A stretch of DNA of 64,000 nt from Terana coerulea (taxonomy: Eukaryota > Basidiomycota > Agaricomycetes > Polyporales > Phanerochaetaceae): assembly GCA_024811115.1 (NCBI GenBank), contig JAKOGH010000721.1, positions 496,001-560,000 of the forward strand, written 5' to 3'. Shown here one piece after another: positions 46,504-57,957 of the stretch (its first letter is position 1; every line of letters begins with the position of its first letter). Position numbers and translations under genes: made by a program. The notes beneath the pieces are model-generated. The model saw only the letters and a list, made by a program, of their open reading frames with translations. It did not search any database and was not told where the DNA came from.

Positions 46504-47159
46504 ATGGCTTCGCAAAGGTTCGCGTCCCTCGCTGGTTACAGCCGCAAAGCTGACCGTGAACAACCACCAGATTCAGGGCGACGAACGCGAACAGCGCGCT
46601 ACACAACCGGTCTGCGCTCCTCGGACCACACGAGTACCACACCCCGCCGTCCTCGGGGCGGTCATCGCCCTACGGCGGGTCGAGCGGCGGCGGGGGTGCG
46701 AACCCGTACGGTTCGGGCCAACGCTTCGCGGACGACTTGGAGGGCCAAAATGACGAGGCGTTGGAGGGGCTCAGCGCGAAGGTGAAGCTGCTCAAGGAAG
46801 TGAGTGAGTTAGGCTTTGCCGCGGGCTTGCATGCGACGCTGCATACTGAATGGCTCTCATGGTGTGCCTGTAGATCACGATAGGCATAGGGCAAGAAGTC
46901 CGGGACTCGACCGTGCAGCTTACACAGATGGTGCGCCTCACACCTACCCATCTTGCACTGGCATGTCTCCTCTGACAATGGCCCCGCTATGCCATGCGAT
47001 AGAACGACGCCTTTGCAGGAAACCTCTGGGATTCTATCTGGCACCTTCCGCCGACTCAACAACATGGCCTCGAGGCAGGGCTGCCGCTGGCTCTGGTACA
47101 TGATCTTCCTGGTCGTAGTCTTCTGGTTCTTTATCGTCGTCTGGTGGTTCCGACGGTGA
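46504..47159 (+). CDS. BET1: Bet1-type v/Qc-SNARE (ER-Golgi transport)
   Basis: Exon 1 is 14 nt (ATGGCTTCGCAAAG) and splices over gttcgc...ccaccag to give MASQRFRATNANSALHN. A Gly/Ser/Pro-rich linker follows. The SNARE motif then reads LEGQNDEALEGLSAKVKLLK, ITIGIGQEVRDSTVQLTQMN and GILSGTFRRLNNMA. A single C-terminal anchor (LWYMIFLVVVFWFFIVVWWF) ends in FRR. Bet1 works with Sed5, Bos1 and Sec22 on COPII vesicles. The final exon needs one fewer T in the run at 47012-47014, giving NDALQETSG; otherwise the SNARE helix breaks. Stop TGA 47157-47159. Confidence 0.88.
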
Positions 47160-47676
47160 TCTATCTATCGAGCTGTCGACCGTGGTCCGACCTGCCTGTG
47201 CAGACCCAGCATACTTCGCTGCAGTCATTTGCATACTCTTCTTCTGTGGACTTGCCTCCCTTTACTGCCTATAATTCCCACTTCTCGCTGTGTCCAATCA
47301 AACTCTTGTCTTGTTTCGTTATCCTCTATTATTCTCAAAAGTATAAGTGTCGACGCCCATGTGCTCATCCTGCAGCAGACTGTTGTCCCTCTGAGATTCA
47401 CGGCGTTTTGTGAGAGCGGGGCCATTCGAATGGCCAAAAGGGCTGCTTTTGAGCCAGAGACGATAACGGAAGTGACACGAAAGAGAACAAATCAAGAATA
47501 CAAGTACGATACCATGGACCACGACACGAAGCGTAGAGGTAATAAAGTATATGTTACAAGGCTGAAGAACCGATAGGATGTGGGTGAATAATGCGAAGAG
47601 GAGAAATATACCCGAGTGGAATGTGCTTCAACCTTGTCCGTTCGTGCAGACGTTAGCCAAGAGTAGAGGGCGAAGG
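47160..47676. other. Tail-to-tail intergenic region BET1/ULP1
   Basis: About 517 bp between convergent stops. It should carry both 3' UTRs. No gene recognised. Confidence 0.4.
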
Positions 47677-49878
47677 CTATGAATCGTCCCTCAACCTCGC
47701 GTGTCCGACTTCCCATATCATCCTCCTCCGCAGATACTCCATGTTATCTTGAGTGAACGCGAAGCTCTCCTCGCCTCTCGACAGGGTTTCTAGGAACTGG
47801 CAGGTGAAGACACCGCAGTCGTACTGATTCTCCTGTTGCGGAGTATCGTCAAGCGTGTGGTCAACCCAGCCTTCGAAGTTAAACGGTGTCTTCTTTTTAT
47901 TGCGATGTTCGGCATCCAAGTATGCTCGCAAGTGCTGTGAGAAGTACTTGAGTCATCTGATCCAGATGCGGGTGGACGGTGGGGGAGAGCATACCTTGTA
48001 TACCTGGGAGTGGTTCATGTTCATGCTGTCATACGACTCTATCCTCTTCTTCTTGAAGTTGATAGCCGCACCCGTCCAGTGCATGTTGTTGTGGTTGACA
48101 GGAATGAGGATGACGTCTTTTGAAAACAGGTCAAACTGTTTGAAGATGAATCAGCCACCTTGATATGTGCGAGAGGGTGTGTGCACGCACCTTCTTGGTC
48201 CATTTCGCCAACCTCGCCTTCTCGTATCCCTCATTCTTTAGCTTCGTCCAGAAGAACGTGCTAAAATAGTGGACCTTCGGCATCGCCGTATTCTCCTTGC
48301 CCTCCTCCGCCCGGTTCATCAACATCTGTCCGTAGAAGTTGATGATCTCATCGTTTAGCCATGACGCTGGCCTCAGCCGTTGCAAGTCCTTGTCGCTGAC
48401 TTGCTCGCGCACACATTTGCTAATGACACCCCTCTTGCGCAGGAGCGCGTCCACCTCGTCTTCATCTTCTGGTGGCAGCTTGTCCGGGAGAGCGGGCCGC
48501 TTCGGACGAATGCGGTCATCAATCTGGGATGAGAGCTCTTGTTGGGTAGAGCGTAGGCGGGAGAGGGAAGGCGTGAATACGACTGGCTTGGGACTGTAAA
48601 TGGACTTTTCCGCGTCACGTAATGCTCGCTGGATATAGGTTGTCGATGCAGTGGGGAGGGATGTAGGTCTGGTCAATGGAGGAAAGGACGTAGGGTCCCG
48701 AAGGTCTTGTAGTGAGGGTGAAGCTGAATATATGCGGCATCCATTCAGGTATATTGTAGTATGGTTAGAACGATACCATTGCAAAAGTGAAGAGATGCGT
48801 ACGAGCGAGATCTTCGAGCTTTTGAAGAACCTCCAGGCGCTCGCGGTATCCCAACCAGCCCCGGAATTCTTTGAGAGAAGACTTGAATCCCACTATTATA
48901 CGCCAGTACACGTTGGTTTGTTGACGCGAGTAGTATAGAACAGCGCGACGTACCTGTTCGTCGTCGTAGATTATACAAGTCCTTTTCCATGTCTTCCCGC
49001 GTCTTCTTGAGCTGATCCTTCACACTCGCCTTGAACTGGTTGTGATATATGTGTTCTCGGTGCTTGACCTTTCTCGGCGCAGACTTGGGCTTCATCTTGA
49101 GAGGCCGATGAAGGTGCGCCGTGAGTGCCTGGTCAAGCTGAGGATGCAGCCCCAGGAAGTTGGTTGTCGGGCTGACCGAAGATGCCGATGCATTGCTGGG
49201 AGGTGGAGTGGGTAAAGGCGGGTCAGGATGTTCTGTGGTGAGGTTCGACTTGGGATTCGAGGTCTTCCTTGCGGGTGGCTGGCGTGAGGAGGACGCCCCT
49301 TGGTTCGATGGCCCCTGGTTCAACCGCTGCTGGCCTCGTCGCGATGGTGGTGGGGGCTGTGATGAAAGCCGTATTCTTGACGTGCTGGCGATAGGTGGGT
49401 TCGATGAAGGTACACCTGGACTTGCCCTGGTGGAGAGTGGTGGTGAAGGTGGGAGGACATTAATGGTGGGCTCGGGATCGTTGAGAACGGTATCTGCAGA
49501 GGAATCGTTCTTGACGCGAGAATGTCGTCGTGGGGAAGGCGGGTCTGATGCTGGAGGTGAGATGAGATACGGTGGTTGCTGCACTCGGTGGTCTGTCGGC
49601 GCTGCAGCAAAGAGAGAAAAGTCACGACGACGCCCCTTCGACACAGCCTCGCTCGTGCACATACCTGTGGTCTCTCCGAACACGAAACTGACCGCGTTGC
49701 GCACAACGCTGAAGACGGCCAGCCCAGTATCCTGGAACAGTCCCATGGCGTCCTTTCCTACCCTCAACCACCTAGCGGACAGCTCTCCTGCGATGGGAGA
49801 CGTGCGAGCGAACTTTGAACGATGAACGGGAAGCAGTTCCTCCTCTGCACGTCGTTTGCGTGGATTGTGCGCGGTCAT
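47677..49878 (-). CDS. ULP1: SUMO protease Ulp1
   Basis: Start ATG 49878 (MTAHNPRKRRAEEELLPVHR), stop at 47677-47679. The N-terminal half is Ser/Pro-rich and disordered, with basic patches (RKRRAEEE, KPKSAPRKVKHREHIYHNQF) that may target the nuclear pore. The C48 peptidase domain is at the end: LQRLRPASWLNDEIINFYGQ, then the catalytic His in NNMHWTGAAI, Asp in ESYDSM, and Gln/Cys in ENQYDCGVFTCQFLE. It matures SUMO and removes it from targets. The intron after ETTG (gtatgt...tgcag) may be retained because the frame reads through it; both forms keep the domain. Frame intact. Confidence 0.92.
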
Positions 49879-50050
49879 CTGGAGACAGAGGTGGGCGGAA
49901 GTGGATGCACGGAAAACTCCGCCGTTCTGCGAGCGTGCTCTGTGATGAGTGCAAGATGGCAGAGCCAACCGCTGCAGGTGAGAACAAAGGGCGAGGCGAG
50001 AAAGGGGTGCTAATAGTGATTATATATTACATGTGTCAACAGACTTCCAA

Positions 50051-50154
50051 GCTTCCTTGGCTCAGTTGGTTAGAGCGCAAGTCTCATAGCAATATGAGCG
50101 CCATCGGACTGGCGTCCAATCTTGAGGTCGTGAGTTCGACCCTCACAGGGAGCA
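50051..50154 (+). tRNA. tRNA-Met (CAT), elongator, with 30-nt intron
   Basis: Acceptor stem GCTTCCT (50051-50057) pairs with AGGGAGC (50147-50153), with one G:U pair; the discriminator is A at 50154. The D arm is GGCTCAGTTGGTTAGAGC. The anticodon loop is CTCATA plus A, with anticodon CAT at 50085-50087. An intron at 50089-50118 sits after position 37. Its TATGAG can pair with the anticodon loop CTCATA, as usual for nuclear tRNA introns. The T arm is GTGAG-TTCGACC-CTCAC. The anticodon stem matches elongator rather than initiator tRNA-Met. Confidence 0.92.
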
Positions 50155-51805
50155 GCAGTATGGCTTTCCATTTTTTCTCAGTGGATTGCTTAGACATCCC
50201 CAAATCTTTGCTTTTCCATCATAAAATTTTAACTCTCTATAATAACTTTGCAATGGACCATCACCTGGCACCACCATCCAGAATCCAGATTCTACAGTCA
50301 AAACGCTCATGATGCATTGAGGCGCATGAACATTCTGACTGTAAGTAATCGGCTTTATAATGTCATGCTAGGGAAGACGAGAGAACAGGTGCCTGGGAGG
50401 ACATGTTTTGATCAGATTTAGATGGAAACAAAAAGTCTGAGCGGAAGGTCAAGCAGACTCGAAATCATTGAATAGGCTGAAGTGGTCGACTCGTACTGCC
50501 AGAATAGGCTTTTAGCTGACCGGTCTGAAACAACCTTGGATAGTAAGACAAGACACACGAGCCAGCTGTGATATATCACGGACATAGAACGTACTTACGC
50601 ATCGACTTGTGTAGCCTGGGCCGGTTCTGCAAGAAGTCGTCTGGTGCGGGTATCAAAAAGAGGCTTCCGTGCTGAGAAGCCGAAGGCCGGCGGGACAGTC
50701 CACTGGTTGGCCTTCACACAATCCAGCGATGGTTGAGTTCCTTAGGCGCACGCTGTGCCTATACAAGCCAAGACGGTCTGAGCACACTCGGGAAGGTTCC
50801 CTGCTGTCGGTTCAGCAGCGGATAGTTGTCCCGGGCATGAATTAACGGTGGGATTTGAATGCCAAGCGGAAGAGACACAAAGACCTTTCGAGCCCATCGG
50901 CTAGACGGTGCACCGTCGACGCTGGCTCGCAGGTCTAGGCACCTGGACAGGTTTGTCATCATCGTACTCGGTGTTTGAATCTGACTCGACTCACCATGGT
51001 CTCGCCATCCCGTGTATAGTCCGGGCGCGAGCGGAGAACATTCTGGCACGCCGGTGTAGGTGTTAGAGCGTAGATAAACGAGTGTCCTGCTTGTGCATTG
51101 ACCAAAGACGGATCAATTGCGCGGGGGATACGCACTGGCGCATTTCATTATCGCTTTGAATGTACTCTGCGTCAGTGCCGGTTGCGTTACGTCGGGGCTT
51201 CTAGAGCACCTACCACGGACATAAGCTCGGTATCCGGTGGACCAGGCTATGCAAATCCGTTCCCAAGAACCCGATTTACTCGAGCTGGCGGGGGAACGCC
51301 AGTTCCCATACCCTCCGGCACGCTCGATGAGATAATCAGAGCAGCTGGCTGCGGACAAGATTGTTAGCCTGCGAGCGACACACATTTATCAGAAACGTTC
51401 ATTGGCTCACAGCTATGGAGAGCGGTCGTGCGACGAGCTTGGGAGGGGTGTGAGGTGGTACCGGCACGAGTGGAACGACTGAACCTTCCTAAAGCGGGCG
51501 GATCGGGGACGGTGATGGCATGGCAGCAGCCCTCCCTCCGCTCGCCCTGACCGCACCGGCACCTCTTCTCGGATCCCTCCTGACGCAAGCATATATATAA
51601 GCCCTTGCCCGCCGGCAGGCCGCCCACACCTTCGTCTCCCCGCGCCCACCAACGTCCCCCGCGTCCTGTAACCGTGTCAGATCCTGCGGGCGCCCACTCT
51701 TACCGTCCGAGGTATACTTAGCCCATTCCGCTGCGCTCAGACTCTCACCAACACGACCATCCCAAATACCGTTCTCGACGCATACCCCCACCCCCGCCAC
51801 TCACC
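50155..51805. other. Gene-free region between the tRNA and the Yippee gene
   Basis: About 1.65 kb. No open frame shows a recognisable family or intron pattern. The last 220 bp form the Yippee promoter, including a TATA-like box. Confidence 0.45.
51591..51600 (+). promoter_or_regulatory. TATA-like element upstream of the Yippee gene
   Basis: ATATATATAA lies about 206 bp upstream of the ATG at 51806. The long C/T-rich leader between them is consistent with a 5' UTR. Confidence 0.4.
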
Positions 51806-52336
51806 ATGGGCATGAGCTACCGCCGCTACTTGACTGGAGCCCGCATCTACGGCTGCTCAGAATGCAAGACGCATCTTGCAACGATCCACTCCATGATTTC
51901 CCGAGTGCGTGCCCTGGAGTCATTATCCCCTTTATCCGATTGCATGAGGCTAACCGCATGTCACGACTGCAGGCGTTCAATGGGCAACACGGGCGGGCAT
52001 ATCTCTTTGACGGGGTGTGAGTAACTACACCATATCTTACATAATGAGCGCGACACTGACCAGCCCGCCTCAGTGTGAACGTCATTGAGGGTGAGGCAGT
52101 CGATCGCCAGATGACGACGGGCAACCACACCGTGCGCGACATTTACTGTGTCAAGTGCGGCGAGACACTGGGCTGGAAATACGTGCGTCCCTCCTGTTCT
52201 CACCCGCTAACCGAGCCCCTCTCGCTTACCCCTGTGTGTTTCTTCTCAATGATAGGATCGCGCGTATGAGCCTTCGCAGAAGTACAAGGAGGGCAAGTAC
52301 ATTCTCGAACGCAACCTCCTTGTCGACGTCCAGTGA
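51806..52336 (+). CDS. Yippee-family zinc-binding protein
   Basis: Four exons. The start gives [20 protein letters not shown]. The two CxxC pairs of the Yippee fold are in GCSECKTHL and [13 protein letters not shown]. Between them are [13 protein letters not shown] and [14 protein letters not shown], as in the family. The last exon gives [20 protein letters not shown] and ends LLVDVQ at TGA 52334-52336. About 115 residues. Yippee proteins (human YPEL, yeast Moh1) fold like the cereblon/Mis18 zinc domain; some are GID/CTLH ligase subunits. The second intron uses GTGAGT after GACGGGGT. Frame intact. Confidence 0.93.
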
Positions 52337-55300
52337 TCCCTCGTCCACTCACCTCGCGCGCAGTTCTTTGCATAGCATTGGTCTTTTGTCATTCACTCAC
52401 GGTACACACGGCACGGCACAACGGAACCATAGGACGACCTCGGCGTTGGCGATGACTCGGGTAACTGAATCACTAATTCGGTCTCCCGTCGGAGTCTCAC
52501 AGACACTCCGTCCCGAAGAAGTCCTCTCATCCCGTAATCAAGCCATCCCGGCGTGCCTCGTCCACCCACTATCCAATCACTACCACTCGCCCCTGTCGTC
52601 CGACAGACCGTGCACAACATCACCCTCAACGTCCGGCTGTAACCCTCGCGCATACATCTTGCATGCGCCGCAGTCGGTAACGTTGATGATACCATCTCTC
52701 ATCTCACCATTCCCACTCCTCAGGTCCGTCAATCGCCGTTTATGCCTCCCTTTCCCTCACTCCCTCGACCATCGTCTCCAACTCATCGCACGCATCGCGT
52801 CCCAGACTCGTCTCCAACGCCATCATGAATCAAACCGGACAACCTTCTTTGTCCTTGTACCATTGTACCAGCATCACGAGCACGGTTCCTATCATCGCTC
52901 CTCGTTCCTCAACTCTGCAACCTTCAAGGACCAGCAATATTCATCCAAGCTGTCCTTGACGACTCCCAACTCCTACCATAGGAGTTACAATCCCTATCGA
53001 TCGTGCTCGTCGGTCGCCCCAGGTTGTTCTTTCTCCTTTCATCTCTCCAGCATACACCCTAACTATTGACTCGGTCCTTTCTGGCTTGCATCCCTGCATT
53101 ATTATATTCGATTCGACTGTGCTATAGACTTCCTCCTCTTCTGTGGGCAGCCGCCTGTCTGTGGCGTCCCTGTCCATCATCTCATTCAGTTCGGTGTAAT
53201 CCACTCCATCGTCATTCGGTACATACTCTTAACTTTAGCGTTTCCCCCAACCATTTCAGCTGCTGGTGCGTCATGGTCTGTACCGTGTTGTGCGTCGTAC
53301 ATCCCGCCGGCATCGGTACCGGTCCTTCCCGTACAGACTCTTCATGTTGTGGAATTGCACCTTGTTTCCCCACATACTGCATTGCATCATCGGCTTCCCC
53401 CACACTTCTATCCCATTCATCTTGGATCGGTTCCGCTGGACGTCGTTCGTCGACGTCGGTGGATCCTTCCTCACAGTTCCGTTTTGCTCAAGCTCCGCAC
53501 ATTCTGTAGACATTTGCCCCTTCCATGAAATGATATGTACATATGTACCTCAATAAATCATTGTCCAATAGATTGACTTACTGTATTCCATTCCTATCGC
53601 TACTTTGTCGTAACAGCGGAGCAAAGTGCATTACACGCCCTTATTTCTCAAATTGAAATGCGGTGGCACACAGCAAGAATACACTCCCGTCCCGGTCTGT
53701 CGCAGCCGTGCCCATGCGCTGAGGAGCCGTCTTCGCGTCCACGAATTTGAATTCAAGCCTCAGCGCATGCCGCAACGATGAAATGAAAAAGGTGAACATG
53801 TCGCAGCGGAGGGACGGTGGGAGGAGTGGCGCACCCGCCACCCATGTGCCGTTGCACGACGCCCTCAGAAGGCGGCAGCGACGCCACAAGGGCGGCGGAG
53901 GCGACGTCCGCCGGGCCGTGCGCACCGCGGTCTCTGCCTTGAGCTTGGGAGGCCTTGCGCGAAGGCTGGCGCGGGGACGGGTGTGACGGGTGTGGGGGGG
54001 ACTTTCCGGCCACGACTCTCGACCTCTGCGCCAGGCGGATTGCGGCCATGTTGCAGATGGATTGCACGGTGTGGACCGGCGCGCCTTCTCGTGTGCGAGC
54101 ATGGTAGTATGCAAGGTGCTACGCCCGCCCGTCGAAGCAGGCCGGGAGAATCGTCATGCCCGTTGCTACCGGAAAAAAGAATGTATACTGGGGAAGCCGT
54201 AATCGTGTCGCTTCCGAGTGATTGAGAGGCAGTGATTGCGAGCATGTCGTGGCTCCACGACGGGGGGGGGGAGATGTTCGAAGTGCAAGAAGGCGAGTTG
54301 TGATGTCGATTCCGTCGGCGAAAGGGATCGTATAAATGCGAGCTAATTCGGCTCAGATCCAAGCGGAGACACACTGCAGAATACAATGAGACTTACCTTC
54401 CTATTGTGATGAGCAACCACGATCTCACAAGCTGCTTTATCGTGAACGTGTAAGCATCTCATCAGCACTGTTGTTATAATAACTCACCTGTGTGGAGCTG
54501 GTCTTGCACCGAAGGCATTATTGTAAGAACGGTGATCACTGCACCTGTGAAATCGACAAGCGGTCCATCGATAAGACACTGTGTTCTTCGCGGACGACAG
54601 AGCAGACACCCACCTCACCCACCTCCCAACCAAGTGCTATCCCCAGCCTGAGCCCACTTGCGCTATCCGCGAGCACTACTCCTCGCCTGGACCCCGCACT
54701 CGCTGATGGTTTCCCCGCAAGCTACCCCAGGTAGATCCGGGGACGGATGGCGGTCCAGCGCACGCCACGCCATGCCTCGCCACCGAGCGAGACCAGCAGC
54801 GGATTTGGGATGGTTCGAGCGCGGTGCGTGGAAGCGCAGGCTGTCTTTGAGGTGAAGAAGCGAGGAATGCAGACCCCTCGCTGGCGCAACGCTATCGGGT
54901 CCTGGGCGGAGGGCAGGATAACAGGATAAGAATATAACGTCAAGAATACGTCGCCGGCGTGCCCGAAACAGAACAGGGAGGAGTCGCGAATGAATGGCCA
55001 TCCCCAACGGCGCGTACGGGTGGAGACGCGACGACGAGGGGTTGACGAGGGCTCCCAGAACGGTGATGCGGAGGCCTAGCCCCGTGCACGGCCTGCCCCA
55101 CGTAAGTCCGCCAAGGTGCGCGCAGAGCACGGTGGCGGGTTATGGAGACTAGCTCGGAGCGGCATGGTGCAGGGAGTCTAGCGAGACGAGAGACGCCGGC
55201 AGCCGAGCCAGACCAAAGCGGGCGGAACGACGACGACGACGGAGGCGGCACGGGCGAGCGGAAGCCGACGGTGTCTTCCTACGGAGAACCATGGGTGGCC

Positions 55301-55567
55301 GCATGAGTAGGCGTCATCTGGGATGTGACAGGACGGATGGAAGGACGGCGACGCGTCGGGCGAACGAGGAGGGATGCCATCAAATGCCACAAAGCCGAAA
55401 TGGGGAGGCGCCCACTTCCCCAACCAATGCGTCCTGCGTTTCAGTTTATAACCCTCCCCCAACCGCCCTGCCCAGTCACTCCTTTTCGTCCCTCGTACCA
55501 CCTCCCGTCCTTGCCTGTGCTTGACAGCGTCCAGACCGCACGACCTTAGAACGACATCATCATCGTA
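52337..55567. other. Gene-poor 3.2-kb region
   Basis: The first 1.2 kb is C/T-rich on the plus strand and may be a long 3' UTR or noncoding transcript of the Yippee locus. Around 53640-54390, G/C-rich frames on the minus strand look partly codon-biased (ending DRDGSVFLLCATAFQFEK) but I could not build a gene. A 9-10 bp G tract lies at about 54262-54270. From 54650 to 55560 there is only G/C-rich sequence with overlapping chance frames. Confidence 0.4.
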
Positions 55568-55904
55568 ATGGGTGCGTCATTAGCAGTTTAGCCTTTCAGA
55601 CGCAAGCTCACGCCGACCCCCGGCATTACTAGCCACCATCGCATCCCGCCCCCCCGTCTCCTCGCCCCTCGCCAGACAGGATGCCCCGCACGTCCCGAAG
55701 CGCAGCCTCAGCCTCACGCCCGTGCACCTCTTCCCGACGTCGCGCCCGCTGCGGCCCTTCGCGAGCCTCGCGAGCCCCCGCTCGCCGCTCTCGCCGACGG
55801 CGGGCGTGCAGCGCAAGCCGGTCAAGATCATCGAGCCGCCGAAGAACTTCAAGACCGAGTTCGTGCTCAACCTCACCCAGGCCGAGCTCAGCAGGCAGGA
55901 CTGA
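55568..55904 (+). CDS. Small Ser/Pro-rich protein of unknown function
   Basis: Exon 1 is just 4 nt (ATGG, 55568-55571). A GT...AG intron (gtgcgt...ttactag) leads to exon 2, 55633-55904. The product is about 91 residues: MATIASRPPVSSPLARQDAP, then RSLSLTPVHLFPTSRPLRPF and a basic/hydrophobic end KPVKIIEPPKNFKTEFVLNL. Third codon positions are almost all G or C, a strong coding signature. There is no signal peptide or domain. It could be a peptide-motif adaptor, but function is unknown. Confidence 0.6.
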
Positions 55905-57957
55905 GCCCCCGCGGCTGTGCGCGCGCAGCTGGGGCGGGGAGCGCCCGGCTCGGCGTGTTTCGGACGGGGGAGACGGCGTGCAGACGCGCGATGGTCGATG
56001 GGATGTTGGTCGCCGTGCGGGGGTGTTGACGATGCCCAAGGGCGAAGAACGTGAAACATCACCAGCCAATGCTACCGCTGTCAGATGCAGCGTGACGTGG
56101 TCGCGTCCGATTCGTGTCTACCGCGTCGCAGCGCGTGGGCCATCCATCAACTCCTTCCTCTGTACCGACGAACCCCCTGGCCCTCGCACACGACCCTGCG
56201 CCGCATCTCCAACGATTTGACGCGTCCGCCCGACCAAGCACCGCGCTGCTCCCACGCGCCTTCTCCGTCGCACGCTTGACGACCGCAAAGCCTAAACACA
56301 CCCAACCCTCTGCCCGCGGCCGCCCCGGCCCGGCCTATTCTTATTCGCTCTCGCTGTTCCTGTCGACGCTCTCGAACCCTCCGTCCGTACTTATCCTACC
56401 TTACCACGGCACTTGTAAACTAGACGAAAAGCCACACTCTTCCTCCGCACCGCACCCATATACCCCTGCATCATCCCTACCCTGACCTCGTTGTCGCTTT
56501 TACCCCTTTCCATTCTTCTCTCGGTTTCGGGTTCCGGTTCCACCCACTTGCTCTTTTCTCTGCAGCTTCACTTCCACATTCACTGTGTAGAACTCTTTCC
56601 TCGTCGCCTCTGATCACTTCACTCTTACATTGGTTGTTCCTTGGCACGGATTACGGCGAAGGATGAGGCGCCTTGTATTTGTACGATAATTTGCCTTCCC
56701 AGCTTGCTGGCTCTCACTTTAGGTGGTTCTCGTGTTGGTGCTGTGCTGTTGTTGTACCATGGATGTCAATGCATGACATGTCCTCATCTGTTGTGTGATT
56801 GTGCCTCGTACATATGCGCGTACTGTATGGTAGTCTGTGTGACCCTAGAGCTTGAGCGTAAGTGTAAAGAACAGGGCCATGGTGAACTGTGTCGCATCTT
56901 CCACAACTTTGCGAGACGGGTTCGGGAGTCTGGGGCGCAGATAGGTACAGCAGCTAATTGAAATCGGCGAGTCTTGACGCGGATAGGCCACAACAACGGC
57001 CATTCACGCTGGACACGTCATTTGGTACGTTGTTCATGATGACCCGCACCATATGTTCTCGAGATGGCGTTCACAGGCTGTCTTGTGTTGACGATGGCCC
57101 TGGACGGGCGTAAGAATAGGCTGGATGTGGATGTCCTGCGCTATAACAGAATATGTGTGAATGAGCTACTACGAACGGGACAGCCGGCACCGAAGGGCTC
57201 AGGTCTGTGCCTCTCATTAAAGGCGAACGTAGGACGCGCTGATACACAAAACATAGACTACATCCGTCGTGCACCTCCCGTATGCATCCTTCGACGTCCG
57301 CCAATTCGCTGTCGACTCAGGAGCGGGAGACTAGTACTACGGCCTACAGGAGATATGGCACAGGCTCTGGTCATCAGTACACAAAAATGATGCTGCCCAC
57401 AGCAACATAATTTCTGGGTGCTGACGGCCCAAAACGGGTTCCACCATACATGTCCACCATCCTGATACAGTACTTATTTCGCAAGAGGGCCAGCGTTTGG
57501 CCAGCGTTGCGTGGGAGGCTGGCGCGGTGATGCGCTGATGGCGGGCGACGCGCGCCGGCACGCCACAAAGGCGTTACCGAATAAGGGTTGCCCGACATCT
57601 TCCAAGCGCTTGAATTTCTTCCTCACGACCACAACCACTCTAAATCTTCTATCACGTCGGCGAGTATTTTCGAGCCGTATCCTGCTGCAGAGCCTACATA
57701 TACCACATCACGGACCTGGGACGCTCATGCGAGCTGGAAGCTGCGAGATCAGTTGAGGCTGTGCCTAGGAGAGCGGCGGGGCTTGTTAGGTTTGGACGGA
57801 TGGCGCTCAATTCCGCTTTCCTGTGCATTTTCTGGTCACACTATAATCGCCGCTTAGGCAAGCCTGTCTCCCTTCTTCGCGGCATATTCTCGCTCGCTCA
57901 CCCACTCACTCCCAGCCGCACAACACGTCCAGGTCCATAAACGACACTAAGCTCGCA
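55905..57957. other. 2-kb region without a recognised gene
   Basis: The part from 56085 to 56640 is C/T-rich on the plus strand and could be the 3' UTR of the small orphan. The rest, 56640-57957, shows only short frames on both strands. The final 100 bp before 57958 resemble a 5' UTR. Confidence 0.4.

Noticed and set aside
53641..54386. Minus-strand frames ending LLCATAFQFEK
   Set aside because: Looks partly coding, but I found no start, splice sites or family to build a gene.
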